Positions 8,848 through 18,642 of a stretch of DNA of 64,000 nt are shown here, in pieces; positions within the stretch are counted from its first letter, which is position 1, and the number at the start of each line of letters is the position of its first letter. The notes under the pieces were generated by a model. That model had not been told where the DNA came from. It searched no databases and saw nothing but the letters and a program-made list of their open reading frames with translations. A program made the position numbers and the translations under genes. Origin of the DNA: 66-474 sp035695065 (GTDB lineage Bacteria; Pseudomonadota; Gammaproteobacteria; Xanthomonadales; Rhodanobacteraceae); contig DASSEW010000076.1 in assembly GCA_035695065.1 (NCBI GenBank), positions 5,175 through 69,174 on the forward strand, written 5' to 3'.

Positions 8848-11800
8848 TCAGGCCACCAGCTCGTGTTCCACCGGCGCGTCGTGCTGCTCGCGCGGTTCGA
8901 TCGCCGCCTGCGCGCGATCGAGCACGGCGCGGAACACCGGCACCAGCGAGGGCTGTTCGATCATCGAGTCGTGGTCGCCGGTCATCTGGATCACCTCCAG
9001 GTCGGTCGCCGCGTTCTCCCAGCCCAGCCCATAGGAAGCTGCCATCTCGGCCGGATGTTCGGCGGCACGGAACAACGTGATCTTGCCCGGATAGCTCGGC
9101 GGCACGTAGTCGTAGTAGGCGCGCTGGTTGCACTCCAGCAGCACGCGATAGCGCAGCGCGTGCGGCAGGGTGCGGCCGGTCGCGCGTGCCCAGCGCAGGC
9201 GCACCGCGTCGGTGAACCACAGCCCGCGCCAGTACGCGAACTCGCCGATCCACTGCCGGATCTTGTGCAGATCCGTGTGGCGCAGTCGTTCCAGGCGCTC
9301 GTGCCAGCGATAGCTCATCCGCTTCAGCGAGCCGGCGCGCTGCAGTTCGAAATGATGGTTGCCCGGTCCGTAGGTGTCGAACAGGGCGAGCAGCGCGATC
9401 CGTTCGCCCTGCTCCTGGAACTGGCGCGCGATTTCGTAGGCGATCATGCCGCCCATCGAACGCCCGGCCAGGAAATACGGCCCCTGCGGTTGCAGCGACC
9501 GGATCTCCGCGCAGTAGCGCGCGGCCATCGCCTGCAACGATTCCAGCGGCGGCGTGACGCCATCCAGCCCTACCGCCTGGATGCCGTAGAACGGGCGATC
9601 CTCTCCCAGCGCCTCGGCCAGCGGCTTGTATCCGAGTACGTTGCCGCCGACCGCGTGCACGCAGAACAGCGGCGGCAGCGAGCCGCGCGGTTGCAGCGGC
9701 ACCAGCAACGCCCAGGGATCGGCGGCGCCGGCGACGGCTTCGCGCGGCACGGCGCTGTCCGGCGCTTCGGCGCCCGCCGCGCGGAACGCGGCGGCCTGCC
9801 CCGCGATGGTCGGCGCGGTCAGCAACGTCGACAGCGGCAGGTTCACGCCGGTCAGTTCCTGCGCGCGCTGGAACACGCGCACCGCCAGCAGCGAATCGCC
9901 GCCGAGGTCGAAGAAGTTGTCGTCGGGACGGATGTCCTGCACGCGCAACAGGTCGCGCCACAATTGCAGGAAGGTGCGCTCCAGGTGATCCAGCGGGCGC
10001 TCCGGCTCCTTGCCGGTCGCGGGCGCCTGCCCGGCGATGCTGCTCGGCATCGGCAACGACTTGCGGTCGATCTTGCCGTTCGGCGTCTTCGGCAAAGACT
10101 CCAGCACTTCGACGTGCTGCGGCAGCATGTAGGTGGGCAGGCCCACGCGCAGGCGTTCGCGCAGCTTCGTCGCGTCGGCGTTGCCCGCGACGTACAGCAC
10201 CAGCCGCTTGTCGGAGGCGCTGAATTCGCGCGCCACCGCCACGGCCTCGCGCACGCCCGGCGCCTTGAGCGCCACGGCCTCGATGTCGCCCGGTTCGATG
10301 CGGTAGCCGCGCAACTTGATCTGGTCGTCGGCGCGGCCGAGGAAGTGCAGCACGCCGTCGCGCAGCGTGCCCATGTCGCCGGTGCGATACATGCGCGCGT
10401 GCACACCGGCGATGCGACGATCGACGAACGGGTTCGGCAGGAAGCGCTCCGCCGTCAGGTCCGGCCGGCCCTGGTATCCGTCGGCCACGCCGGCCCCGGC
10501 AATCCAGATTTCGCCGGCGACGCCCGGAGGCACCGGCTGGCGGCGCGCATCCAGCACGTAGATCTGCGTGTTCGCGATCGGCGTGCCCAGCGGCAGCGGT
10601 CCGACGCCGTGCTCCACGCGCGAGGCGGTGGACCAGATGGTGGTTTCGGTGGGCCCGTACAGATTCCACAACTCGCGGCAGCGCGGCAGCGCGGCTTCGG
10701 CGAGATCGCGCGGCAGCGGTTCGCCACCGACCAGCAGTTTCAATCCGCGGACACCTTCGATGCGCCCGCCGTCCAGCAGCAGGCGCAGCAGCGATGGCGT
10801 GGTCTGCAGCACCGTCACGCCACGCTCCTGGATCAGCTGCATCAGGCCCTGCGGATCGGCGAGCAGGCGCTCGCTGGCGAGCGCGATGCGCGCGCCGACG
10901 ATCAGCGGCAGGTACAACTCCAGGCCTGCGATGTCGAACGACAACGTGGTGATCGCGCACAGCACATCGTCCGCGCCGAGCCCCGGGCGCTCCGCCATGC
11001 CGGTGAGGAAGTTCACCAGGTTGCGATGCAGGATGCGCACGCCCTTGGGTTGCCCGGTCGAACCGGAGGTATAGAGCACGTAGGCGAGATCGTTGCCGCC
11101 CAGCTCGGGCAGCGGCTTGCGGACCAGGCGGCGGCGGCGCGGCAGGCGATCCACTTCCAGCAGCATGCGTCCGCGCGTCACCACTTCCGGCGCACTCTCC
11201 GCGCGCAACACCACCACGTGGCGCAAACCGGAATGGTCGGCCATGTAGCGCAGCCGCTCGGCCGGGAAGGCCGGATCGAGCGGCACGTAGGCGGCGCCGC
11301 TCTTCATGATGCCGAGCAGCGCCGGCAGCAGTTCCACGCCGCGCGGCACGCACACGCCGACCAGTTCGCCGCGATGCACGCCGCGCGCCAGCAGCGCGCG
11401 CGCGATCGTGTCCGAACGGCGTTGCAGTTGCGCGTAGGTGAGCGCGCCATCGGTGCATTCCACCGCAATGCGTTCCGGCGCCTGCATGGCCTGCGCGTCG
11501 ATCATCGCGGTCAGGCTGGCGCCGCGGTCGTATTCGCGCGCGCTGTCGTTCCAGCCGTGCAGCACCTGCAGGCGCGCGCTCGGCGCAAGCAGCGGCAGTG
11601 CCGCGTTCGCGGTGTCGCCGCGTTCGAGCGCCGCGGCCAGCAATACCTCGTAATGCGAGATCCAGCGGCGCACAGTGGCCTCATCGAAGTACGCGGTGCG
11701 GTAATGCAGGTCCAGCGAAAGTCCGCCGTTGCTCTCGTACAGATTGAAGAACAGCTCCGGGTACAACGCGGCGCGCTCGCAGTCGCGCACGCTGTGGTGC

Positions 11801-14800
11801 AGCTTGTCGAACACCCGCGCCGACATGCGCGGGTTGAGGCTGAACACCACTTCTGCCAGGCGCGGGCGCTCCGCGCCGGCGGCCTGGTCCAGCGCATGCA
11901 CGACCGTGGACAGGGTGAGATCCTGGTTCTCGCCGACGTCCAGCAACTCGCGATGCATCGCAAAGGCGAGGTGGTCGAACGTCTGCTCGTCCTCCACGCG
12001 CACGCGCAACGGCAAGGTGTTGACGCAGTCGCCAATCAAGCCGTGCTTGCCGGTCAGCGCCTGGCCGGCGAACGGGATGCCGATGGTGAGGTCGTGCTGG
12101 CCCGACAACCGCGACAGCAGCACGCTCAATCCGGCGAGCAGCATGCTGTAGAAGGTGATGCCCTGCTCGCGCGCCCGCGCGCGCAGGGCCGCGATCAGTT
12201 CCGGCGCGAAATCGTGGCGCGCGGTGGCCGCCGAGAAATCCAGCGCACTCGCCTGCGAACGCGGGCGGTCGGCGGGAAGCCCCAGCGGCTCGGGCAGCGT
12301 GGCGTAACGTTCGCGCCAGAATTCAATCTGCCGCGCGCCGGACTCGCCGTCGCGGCGCTCGAATTCCTCGCGCACGTAGTCGCACCAGGATTCCGCTGGC
12401 GCGAACGCGGGCCTGGCGCCGGCGGCGAAGGCGTTGTACGCCTGCGCCAGCTCGTCGAGCAACACCACTTCCGACCAGCCATCCAGCACCAGATGATGGA
12501 CCACGATGAGTAGTGCATGCCGTTGCGGCGCAAGCCGCAGCAATTGGGTGCGCAGCAGTGGCGCGCGCTGCAGGTCGAAAGCCTGTTGCAACTCGCGCTT
12601 GCAGTGTTCGGCGAGACGCTGGTCCGCGGCGTCGCCGGCCATGTCGATGAACTGCAGCGGCGGCGGTTGCGGCGAGCCGGTGCGCTGCACGCTGCCATCG
12701 GCGGCGAACGACAACGTGAACGCCTCGTGCCGGCCGATCACGCATTGCAGGGCGTCCTCGAGCGCGTTGCGATCGAGCTGCCCTTCCAGCGTCAGCAGGA
12801 ACGACTCGTTGTAGCAGAGTCCGGACAAGCCGCCGTACTGGCCGGCGAGCCACTTCTCCATTTGCGAATCGGTCAGCGACAGCTCGACGGCCGGCGGCAG
12901 TTCGGGTTCGGGCGCCAAACCATCGCGCCCGTCCAGCGCGCGCTGCAATTCGGCCTGCTGCTCCATCAGCACCTGCTGGTTGTGCAGCAACTGTTGCAGC
13001 AGGGATTCCTGTTCGGCCGGAGCGAGCGCGACCTCCGCAACCGGTTCCGGCGCGAGCGGCGCGGCTTCCGCCGGCAACGCGCGATCCAGCATCGCCGCGA
13101 GCTTGTCGATGCTGTCGAGATCTTCGAGCAGGCGGCGGAATTTCACCGGCACGCCATAGTGACGTTCGATTTCCAGCGCGGCCTGCGTCAGCGCCAGCGA
13201 GTCCAGCCCGAGATCGAGCAGGCGGCTGGACGTTTGCGAAAGTCCGATCGGCGCGCCCGCCATCTTGCCGAACAGTTCGCGCAACTCCGCGACCAGCCGC
13301 TTCGCGCGCGGTTCGGGCGCGACGGCCTTCGGCGCCGGTTGCGGCAGCAGCGCATCGACCGCGGCCTGCACGGCCTGCACGCCTTCGCGCACGCGCGGCA
13401 GCCCTTCGAGTGCTGCCTCGTTCGCAGCCTCGGGCTGCGCTTCGATCCAGTAGCGTTCCCCGCGGAACGGATAGCCGGGCAACGGCACGCGCCGCGGCGC
13501 GCGCGCGAACAGCGAGCGCCAGTCCGGTTCCGCGCCGGCGCTCCAGCATTCGCCCAGCGCGCGTTGCAGGTGCTCGGCGGCATCGCCCGGGCGCGCCGTC
13601 GGCCCGAGTGAAGCGACCGCGTGGCCACGGCCGTCCAGCATGCGGCGCGCCAAGCCGGTCAGCGCCTGGCCGGGCCCGACTTCGAGCAGCAGGCTCGGTC
13701 CTTCGGCCTGCGCCAGCGCGTGCTGCAGCGCGTCGGCAAAACGCACCGGCTTGCGGACCTGGCTGCACCAGTAATCGGCCGAAGTCGCCTGGCCGTTTTC
13801 GATCGGCAGCCCGCTGACGCAGGAGTAGAAGGTGCGCTGCGGCGCGCGCGCCTGCACGCGTTCGAATGCGCGCTTCACCGCCGGCAGCGCGCCTTCCATC
13901 AGCGAGGAATGGAAGGCATGGCTCACCTGCAGGCGGGTGCTGGCGATATCGGCTTCGGCCAGGCGCGCGGCGCAGTTCTCGATCGCTTCCTCGGCGCCGG
14001 CCAGCACGGTCAGCAGCGGCGCGTTGACCGCGGCGATTTCGATGTTGCGCGGCAACTGCTTCGGCAGGTCGCGTTCGGCCACGCGCAATGCCAGCATCGC
14101 GCCGCGCGGTTGCGCGTACATGGCCGAGGCACGCGCGATCATCAGCTCGATGGCTTCTTCCAGCGTGAATACGCCGGCGCGGCAAGCCGCGACGTATTCG
14201 CCGCTGCTGTGGCCGATCATCACGTCCGCGCGCACGCCGAGTGACTCCCACAACTCGGCCAGCGCGTACTCGACCGCGAACAGCGCCGGCTGCGTGTAGC
14301 GCGTTTCAGAGAGCGCGAGTTGTGATTCCTGCATGCGATCTGGTAGCGGCAGGATCAGCTCGCGCAGGTCGCGATCCAGGTGTTGCGATGCCAGCGTGCA
14401 GCAGCGCTCGAAGGCTTCGCGGAACACCGGTTCGGTTTCCACCAGCTCGCGTGCCATGCCCGCGTGTTGCGAGCCCTGGCCTGGGAACAGGAACACCACG
14501 CGCGGCTTGGCGTCTGCGCGACGCGCAACGACCTGGGTCAGTCGCTCGCGCGCCTGCTCGACGTCGCGCGCGACCACCGCGCCGCGCACGCGCATCGGCT
14601 TGCGTCCCAGCGCGAGCGTGGCGGCGATGTCGGGCAACACTTCGTCGCGATGCCCACGCAACGCCTGCGCGAGTTCTTCGGCACGGCGCTGCAACGCGGC
14701 TTCATCGTGTGCCGACAGAACAAGTAGGGCGGGTTTTAACCCGCCGCTGGCGGGTCTCGACCCGCCATCCCCTTGCACCTTCCGCCCTTCGATTTGCGGC

Positions 14801-16098
14801 GCCTCCTCGAGGATCACGTGCGCGTTGGTGCCGCCGACGCCGAACGAACTCACCGCCGCGCGCCGCGGCGTGCCGTTGCGCGGCCATTCGATATTCTGGT
14901 CGGCGACCTTGAACGGGCTCGCCTCGAAGTCGATCTCCGGATTGGCGCGCTGGTAGTGCAGGCTGCGCGGGATCCTGCCGTGGTGCAGGCTGAGCGCGGT
15001 CTTGATCAGGCCGGTCACGCCGGCCGCGGCGACCAGGTGCCCGAGGTTGCCCTTGGCCGAACCGAGCCAGCAATACTGCTTCGCTTCGGTGTCTTCGCGG
15101 TACGCGCGCGTCAGCGCTTCCACTTCGATCGGGTCGCCCAGAGGCGTGCCGGTGCCGTGCGCTTCGACATACTGGATCGAGTCGGCGCCCACCTCGGCGC
15201 AGGCCAGCGCCTGCCGGATCGCCATCGCCTGCCCGCGCACGCTGGGTGCGCTGAAGCTCGCCTTGTCGCCGCCGTCGTTGTTGACGGCAACGCCGCGGAT
15301 CACCGCCCAGATGGTGTCGCCGCTTTCGATCGCGTCGCTCAGACGCTTCAACGCGACCACGCCGCCGCCGGACGAGAACACCGTGCCGCTGGCTTCCGCG
15401 TCGAACGGGCGGCAGTGGCCATCGCTGGATTCCATGCCGCCTTCGACTGGAAGATAACCCGATTCCTGCGGCACCACGATGTTGATGCCGCCGGCCAACG
15501 CAAGGTCGCACTGCCAGCTCATCAGCGCGTACCACGCCTGCGCCACGGCCACCAGCGAAGTCGAGCAGGCGGTGTTGATCGAGAGCGCCGGGCCGTGCAG
15601 GTCCAGCCGGTGCGCGACGCGCGTCGCCGCGTAGTCCTTTTCGTTCGCCAGCATCGCCGGGAATTCGCCGGTGGTGCGCAGCAGGTCGGGACGCGCTTCC
15701 ACGCGCTTGCGATACGTGTTGTTGGACGTCCCGGCGTACACGCCGATGGAGCCCGCGAAGCGCGACGGATCCACGCCCGCATGTTCCAGCGCATTCCAAC
15801 TGAGCTCCAGCAGGATCCGCTGCTGCGGATCCATCAGCAAGGCTTCCGCCGGCGAGATGCCGAAGAAGGCCGCGTCGAAGCGGTCGGCGCCGTCCATCAC
15901 GCCGCGCGCGGCGACGTAACGCGGATGCTTGCGCAGGTCGGCGGGAACCGAAGCGTCGAGCTGCTCCGGCGCGAACCGGCTGATGCAGTCGCGGCCTTCG
16001 ACCAGATTGTTCCAGAGTTCCTCGACCGAGCGCGCGCCCGGGAATCGTCCCGCCATGCCGACGATCGCAACGCCTTCGCCGAGATGATTTGCGCTCAT
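8848..16098 (-). CDS. Hybrid PKS-NRPS, KS-AT-ACP-C-A-PCP-TE
   Basis: 2416 residues from ATG 16098 (gggaggg six bp upstream; a TTG two codons earlier is less likely). Domains in order: ketosynthase about 8-430 (Cys in TACSTS, HGTGTPLGDP, KGNLGH); acyltransferase about 535-820 (FPGQGSQ, GHSSGE, HAFHS, the last typical of malonyl-CoA selection); ACP with GLDSLAL near 967; condensation domain from about 1070 (HHLVLDG near 1203); adenylation about 1520-2015 (TSGSTGQPKG, YGPTETT, NGKIDRKSLP); PCP with GGDSLLA near 2068; thioesterase about 2144-2400 (GRSMGG near 2214). There is no ketoreductase, dehydratase or methyltransferase, so a beta-keto amide is expected. The adenylation code read by hand is DILQLGLIWK, which I recall as a glycine code. 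It starts 2 bp after the A-PCP gene stops. Confidence 0.93.
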   Translation of the reverse strand: MSANHLGEGVAIVGMAGRFPGARSVEELWNNLVEGRDCISRFAPEQLDASVPADLRKHPRYVAARGVMDGADRFDAAFFGISPAEALLMDPQQRILLELSWNALEHAGVDPSRFAGSIGVYAGTSNNTYRKRVEARPDLLRTTGEFPAMLANEKDYAATRVAHRLDLHGPALSINTACSTSLVAVAQAWYALMSWQCDLALAGGINIVVPQESGYLPVEGGMESSDGHCRPFDAEASGTVFSSGGGVVALKRLSDAIESGDTIWAVIRGVAVNNDGGDKASFSAPSVRGQAMAIRQALACAEVGADSIQYVEAHGTGTPLGDPIEVEALTRAYREDTEAKQYCWLGSAKGNLGHLVAAAGVTGLIKTALSLHHGRIPRSLHYQRANPEIDFEASPFKVADQNIEWPRNGTPRRAAVSSFGVGGTNAHVILEEAPQIEGRKVQGDGGSRPASGGLKPALLVLSAHDEAALQRRAEELAQALRGHRDEVLPDIAATLALGRKPMRVRGAVVARDVEQARERLTQVVARRADAKPRVVFLFPGQGSQHAGMARELVETEPVFREAFERCCTLASQHLDRDLRELILPLPDRMQESQLALSETRYTQPALFAVEYALAELWESLGVRADVMIGHSSGEYVAACRAGVFTLEEAIELMIARASAMYAQPRGAMLALRVAERDLPKQLPRNIEIAAVNAPLLTVLAGAEEAIENCAARLAEADIASTRLQVSHAFHSSLMEGALPAVKRAFERVQARAPQRTFYSCVSGLPIENGQATSADYWCSQVRKPVRFADALQHALAQAEGPSLLLEVGPGQALTGLARRMLDGRGHAVASLGPTARPGDAAEHLQRALGECWSAGAEPDWRSLFARAPRRVPLPGYPFRGERYWIEAQPEAANEAALEGLPRVREGVQAVQAAVDALLPQPAPKAVAPEPRAKRLVAELRELFGKMAGAPIGLSQTSSRLLDLGLDSLALTQAALEIERHYGVPVKFRRLLEDLDSIDKLAAMLDRALPAEAAPLAPEPVAEVALAPAEQESLLQQLLHNQQVLMEQQAELQRALDGRDGLAPEPELPPAVELSLTDSQMEKWLAGQYGGLSGLCYNESFLLTLEGQLDRNALEDALQCVIGRHEAFTLSFAADGSVQRTGSPQPPPLQFIDMAGDAADQRLAEHCKRELQQAFDLQRAPLLRTQLLRLAPQRHALLIVVHHLVLDGWSEVVLLDELAQAYNAFAAGARPAFAPAESWCDYVREEFERRDGESGARQIEFWRERYATLPEPLGLPADRPRSQASALDFSAATARHDFAPELIAALRARAREQGITFYSMLLAGLSVLLSRLSGQHDLTIGIPFAGQALTGKHGLIGDCVNTLPLRVRVEDEQTFDHLAFAMHRELLDVGENQDLTLSTVVHALDQAAGAERPRLAEVVFSLNPRMSARVFDKLHHSVRDCERAALYPELFFNLYESNGGLSLDLHYRTAYFDEATVRRWISHYEVLLAAALERGDTANAALPLLAPSARLQVLHGWNDSAREYDRGASLTAMIDAQAMQAPERIAVECTDGALTYAQLQRRSDTIARALLARGVHRGELVGVCVPRGVELLPALLGIMKSGAAYVPLDPAFPAERLRYMADHSGLRHVVVLRAESAPEVVTRGRMLLEVDRLPRRRRLVRKPLPELGGNDLAYVLYTSGSTGQPKGVRILHRNLVNFLTGMAERPGLGADDVLCAITTLSFDIAGLELYLPLIVGARIALASERLLADPQGLMQLIQERGVTVLQTTPSLLRLLLDGGRIEGVRGLKLLVGGEPLPRDLAEAALPRCRELWNLYGPTETTIWSTASRVEHGVGPLPLGTPIANTQIYVLDARRQPVPPGVAGEIWIAGAGVADGYQGRPDLTAERFLPNPFVDRRIAGVHARMYRTGDMGTLRDGVLHFLGRADDQIKLRGYRIEPGDIEAVALKAPGVREAVAVAREFSASDKRLVLYVAGNADATKLRERLRVGLPTYMLPQHVEVLESLPKTPNGKIDRKSLPMPSSIAGQAPATGKEPERPLDHLERTFLQLWRDLLRVQDIRPDDNFFDLGGDSLLAVRVFQRAQELTGVNLPLSTLLTAPTIAGQAAAFRAAGAEAPDSAVPREAVAGAADPWALLVPLQPRGSLPPLFCVHAVGGNVLGYKPLAEALGEDRPFYGIQAVGLDGVTPPLESLQAMAARYCAEIRSLQPQGPYFLAGRSMGGMIAYEIARQFQEQGERIALLALFDTYGPGNHHFELQRAGSLKRMSYRWHERLERLRHTDLHKIRQWIGEFAYWRGLWFTDAVRLRWARATGRTLPHALRYRVLLECNQRAYYDYVPPSYPGKITLFRAAEHPAEMAASYGLGWENAATDLEVIQMTGDHDSMIEQPSLVPVFRAVLDRAQAAIEPREQHDAPVEHELVA
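14724..14766. repeat. Two-hairpin palindromic repeat inside the PKS gene (copy A)
   Basis: Two adjacent palindromes, ggcgggttttaacccgcc and ggcgggtctcgacccgcc, are joined by a short g/c/t linker and preceded by gtag. The element is read in frame by the PKS gene as GGSRPASGGLKPAL (residues about 445-459), in the linker between ketosynthase and acyltransferase. The same design recurs at 41475-41516 and 56421-56472. Confidence 0.75.
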
Positions 16099-16100
16099 GT

Positions 16101-18014
16101 TCAACCCTCCCTGTTGATGCGACGGCTGGCGAACTTCGCCAGCGCCGCACGTTGGACTGCTCCCGTGACCTGTGCATCGCGCAGGCGCGCGGCCTGCGTG
16201 GCCGCCGCGACCGGCGCGGCTTCCAGCCAGGCCGCCTGCGCGGCGATGCTGGGGTGTTCGTAAAGATGCGCGGCAGTGATGCTGTTGTAACCGTGCCTGC
16301 GCAATTCAGTGAGCGCGCGCACCACGGTCAGTGAACGCGCGCCTTCGTCGAACAGGTTGGCGTGCGCGTCCAGCTGCTTGCGTTCCAGCAATTGCGACCA
16401 CAGCGCGCGCAACTGCTCGCGCACCGGCGCATGTTCGGGCCACGCGATCGGCGTGCGTTCGCCTTCGCGCGCCAGCGCGCGGCGGTCGAGCTTGCCGCTC
16501 GCGGTGTGTGGCAACGCCGCGTGGATCACGAATTCCTGCGGCACCATCCACGCCGGCAACTGCGCGCGGCAATGCGCGCGCCACTGCCCGCGCAACACCG
16601 CTTCATCAGGACTGCCGGCGCGGGTGACCACGTGCGCGACCAGCCGCTTGCCCTGGGCGCCGTCGCTCAGCACCACCGCCGCCTGGGTGACCGCCGCGTG
16701 CCGCACCAGCACGCTTTCGACCTCGGCCGGTTCGATGCGATAGCCATCCAGCTTGATCTGTTCGTCGAGGCGCCCGAGATATTCAAGCGCGCCGTCCTGG
16801 AGTTCGCGCACGCGATCGCCGGTGCGGTACCAGCGCGCGCCTTCGTGCTGGATGAAGCGTTCGGCGGTCAGGCGGTCGCGATGCAGGTAGCCGACCGCGA
16901 GACATTCGCCGCCCAGCAGCAACTCGCCCTCCTCGCCGCGCGCGACCGGCTTCAGCCCGGCACCAGCCAGGCGCGCGCGCGCATGCGGCAGAGGCCGCCC
17001 GATCGGCGGCAGCTCCGGCCAGGCGTTCGGGTCGCCGCGCAATTCGTGCGCGGTCACGACGTGGGTTTCGGTCGGCCCGTAATGGTTGTGCAGCACGCAG
17101 TCGGGAAGGACGGTGAACAACGCGCGCACCGCGGGCGTGATCCGCAGTTGCTCGCCGGCGGTGATCACGTCCCGCAGCGCGTTCGGCAGTTCGCCGCCGG
17201 CACTCACGGCTTCCGCCAGCGCGTGCAGCGCCGCGACCGGCAGGAACACGCGCTCGATCCGCTCGCCGTTCAACAATGCCAGCAGCTTCCACGGATCGCG
17301 GCGCGCCTCGCCATCGGCCACCACCAGCGTGCCGCCGCTGGCGAAGGTGGAAAGCATTTCCTGGAACGAGACATCGAATCCGAAGGGCGCGAATTGCAGC
17401 GTGCGCGCAGGCGTGCCCAGCCGCGGGTGCGCCATGTGCCAGCCGATCAGCGCGGCGAGCGCGGCACTGCGCATCAGCACGCCCTTGGGCCGGCCGCTGG
17501 AGCCGGAAGTGAACAACAGGTACGCCGCTTCCGCGTGGCAGGCCGGTGCGGGCGGCGCGCCGACGCCGCGCGCTTCCAGCTCGCCGCGTTCGCAGCGCGG
17601 CAGCCGGCGCGGCCAGCGCAGGCGCGGATCTTCGGACGCAACCAGCAGGCGCGGGCGCGCGTCGTCCAGCATTCCGCGCAGACGCTTCGCGGGCAGGCTG
17701 AGGTCCAGCGGCATGCACACACCGCCGGCACGCATCACGCCGAGGATCAGCATCACCGTTTCCGGCTCGCGTTGCGCGCCCAGCGCGACGATGTCGCCGG
17801 GGCGCACGCCGAGCGCATGCAATCCGGCGGCAATGCGTTCCACCGAACCGGAGAAGTCGGCGTAATCCAGCGCCTGCGCGTTGCCCTGCAGCGCCAGCGC
17901 GTGCGGCCGTGCCGAGGCCGCGCGCAACAACGGCTGCAGCAGCAACGGCGACGGCGTCAGCGCGTGCATCGCCGCATCCGTTTGCATCGCGCTGCTATCC
18001 ATCGCCGTCTGCAC
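16101..18014 (-). CDS. Stand-alone NRPS adenylation-carrier protein (A-PCP)
   Basis: 637 residues. GTG 18014 is preferred because aggagga lies 6 bp upstream; in-frame codons at 18050 and 18047 lack a ribosome site. The adenylation domain (about 20-515) has LLFTSGSSGRPKG near 168, HYGPTETH, YRTGDR and the catalytic Lys in ASGKLDRRAL. The specificity residues read by hand are DVQFIAHVVK, close to the proline code of gramicidin and tyrocidine synthetases (DVQLIAHVVK, from memory). The carrier domain has its attachment Ser near 560 in DEGARSL, where Arg replaces the usual His or Asp. A tail of about 40 residues follows and could dock to the PKS partner. It probably loads proline as starter for the KS of the next gene. 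Confidence 0.9.
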   Translation of the reverse strand: MQTAMDSSAMQTDAAMHALTPSPLLLQPLLRAASARPHALALQGNAQALDYADFSGSVERIAAGLHALGVRPGDIVALGAQREPETVMLILGVMRAGGVCMPLDLSLPAKRLRGMLDDARPRLLVASEDPRLRWPRRLPRCERGELEARGVGAPPAPACHAEAAYLLFTSGSSGRPKGVLMRSAALAALIGWHMAHPRLGTPARTLQFAPFGFDVSFQEMLSTFASGGTLVVADGEARRDPWKLLALLNGERIERVFLPVAALHALAEAVSAGGELPNALRDVITAGEQLRITPAVRALFTVLPDCVLHNHYGPTETHVVTAHELRGDPNAWPELPPIGRPLPHARARLAGAGLKPVARGEEGELLLGGECLAVGYLHRDRLTAERFIQHEGARWYRTGDRVRELQDGALEYLGRLDEQIKLDGYRIEPAEVESVLVRHAAVTQAAVVLSDGAQGKRLVAHVVTRAGSPDEAVLRGQWRAHCRAQLPAWMVPQEFVIHAALPHTASGKLDRRALAREGERTPIAWPEHAPVREQLRALWSQLLERKQLDAHANLFDEGARSLTVVRALTELRRHGYNSITAAHLYEHPSIAAQAAWLEAAPVAAATQAARLRDAQVTGAVQRAALAKFASRRINREG

Positions 18015-18067
18015 CTGGTTTCCTCCTGCAATTTCACGCGTACGCATCACGTGAACGATTCGTGCAT

Positions 18068-18095
18068 TTGCCCTTTGCCGTCCAATGCGTAAGAT
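18068..18095 (+). promoter_or_regulatory. Candidate sigma-70 promoter for the J-domain gene
   Basis: TTGCCC (18068-18073) and TAAGAT (18090-18095) are separated by 16 bp, about 77 bp upstream of the J-domain start. The site is read by eye only. The gap also has to serve the divergent NRPS genes. Confidence 0.4.
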
Positions 18096-18172
18096 GTTTC
18101 GGTCGCGTCGCGTTCGGCGCGCACTGACGGGCCGGGAATGGCCCGGTTCAGAACCGCCTCGGGGGTGGGCTG

Positions 18173-18580
18173 ATGATCGCTGACATGGATTTCATTGCGC
18201 TCTACGAAGAGCTCGGCCTCGCGCCCGGCGCGTGCAGCCTGTCCGAGTTCAAGCTCGCCTACCGGCGCCGGATGCAGCAGCTGCATCCTGACCGCAATCC
18301 CGATTCCGCCGGCGAATCCGCGCCCGAATCCCTGCAGCACCTGATGGCGATCTACCGCGAAGCGATTGCGTTCGAGCGTCGCTTCGGTCGCCTGCCGGGC
18401 GCGGAACCGAACAACGGCCGTCGCACCGCCGCCGCGCCCGCCGCATTCTCCACGCCGCATCACGCGAGCGCCGCGATCGGATCGGGACAGCAATTGCCGT
18501 GGCGCCGCCTGCTGTTCGCGGGCCTGGTGCTGCTCGCGCTGGGCTGGGTGCTGTGGGGCGTGGGCCTGCTGGTGCTCTGA
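18173..18580 (+). CDS. Small J-domain protein with C-terminal membrane anchor
   Basis: 135 residues, preceded by a ggggtggg ribosome site. Residues about 7-65 resemble a J domain, with the HPD signature in LHPDRNP near residue 41 after the helix-II residues FKLAYRRRMQQ. A Pro/Ala-rich linker leads to one hydrophobic C-terminal segment (LLFAGLVLLALGWVLW). J proteins stimulate DnaK ATPase. The missing G/F and zinc domains and the membrane tail suggest a specialised co-chaperone that recruits DnaK to the inner membrane. It lies between the NRPS genes and the convergent sugar transferase but has no evident link to either. Confidence 0.8.
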   Translation: MIADMDFIALYEELGLAPGACSLSEFKLAYRRRMQQLHPDRNPDSAGESAPESLQHLMAIYREAIAFERRFGRLPGAEPNNGRRTAAAPAAFSTPHHASAAIGSGQQLPWRRLLFAGLVLLALGWVLWGVGLLVL

Positions 18581-18642
18581 CGCACGCACTCCGCGCACCT
18601 GCGCGCCGCACGTCGAATCGAAACGGAAAGTGCGCGCCGGGT

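Noticed and set aside
8863..12513. A very long open frame on the plus strand opposite the PKS-NRPS gene
   Set aside because: Its Arg/Ala/Gln-rich composition, lack of domains and exact overlap with conserved NRPS domains show it is an antisense shadow caused by high GC content.
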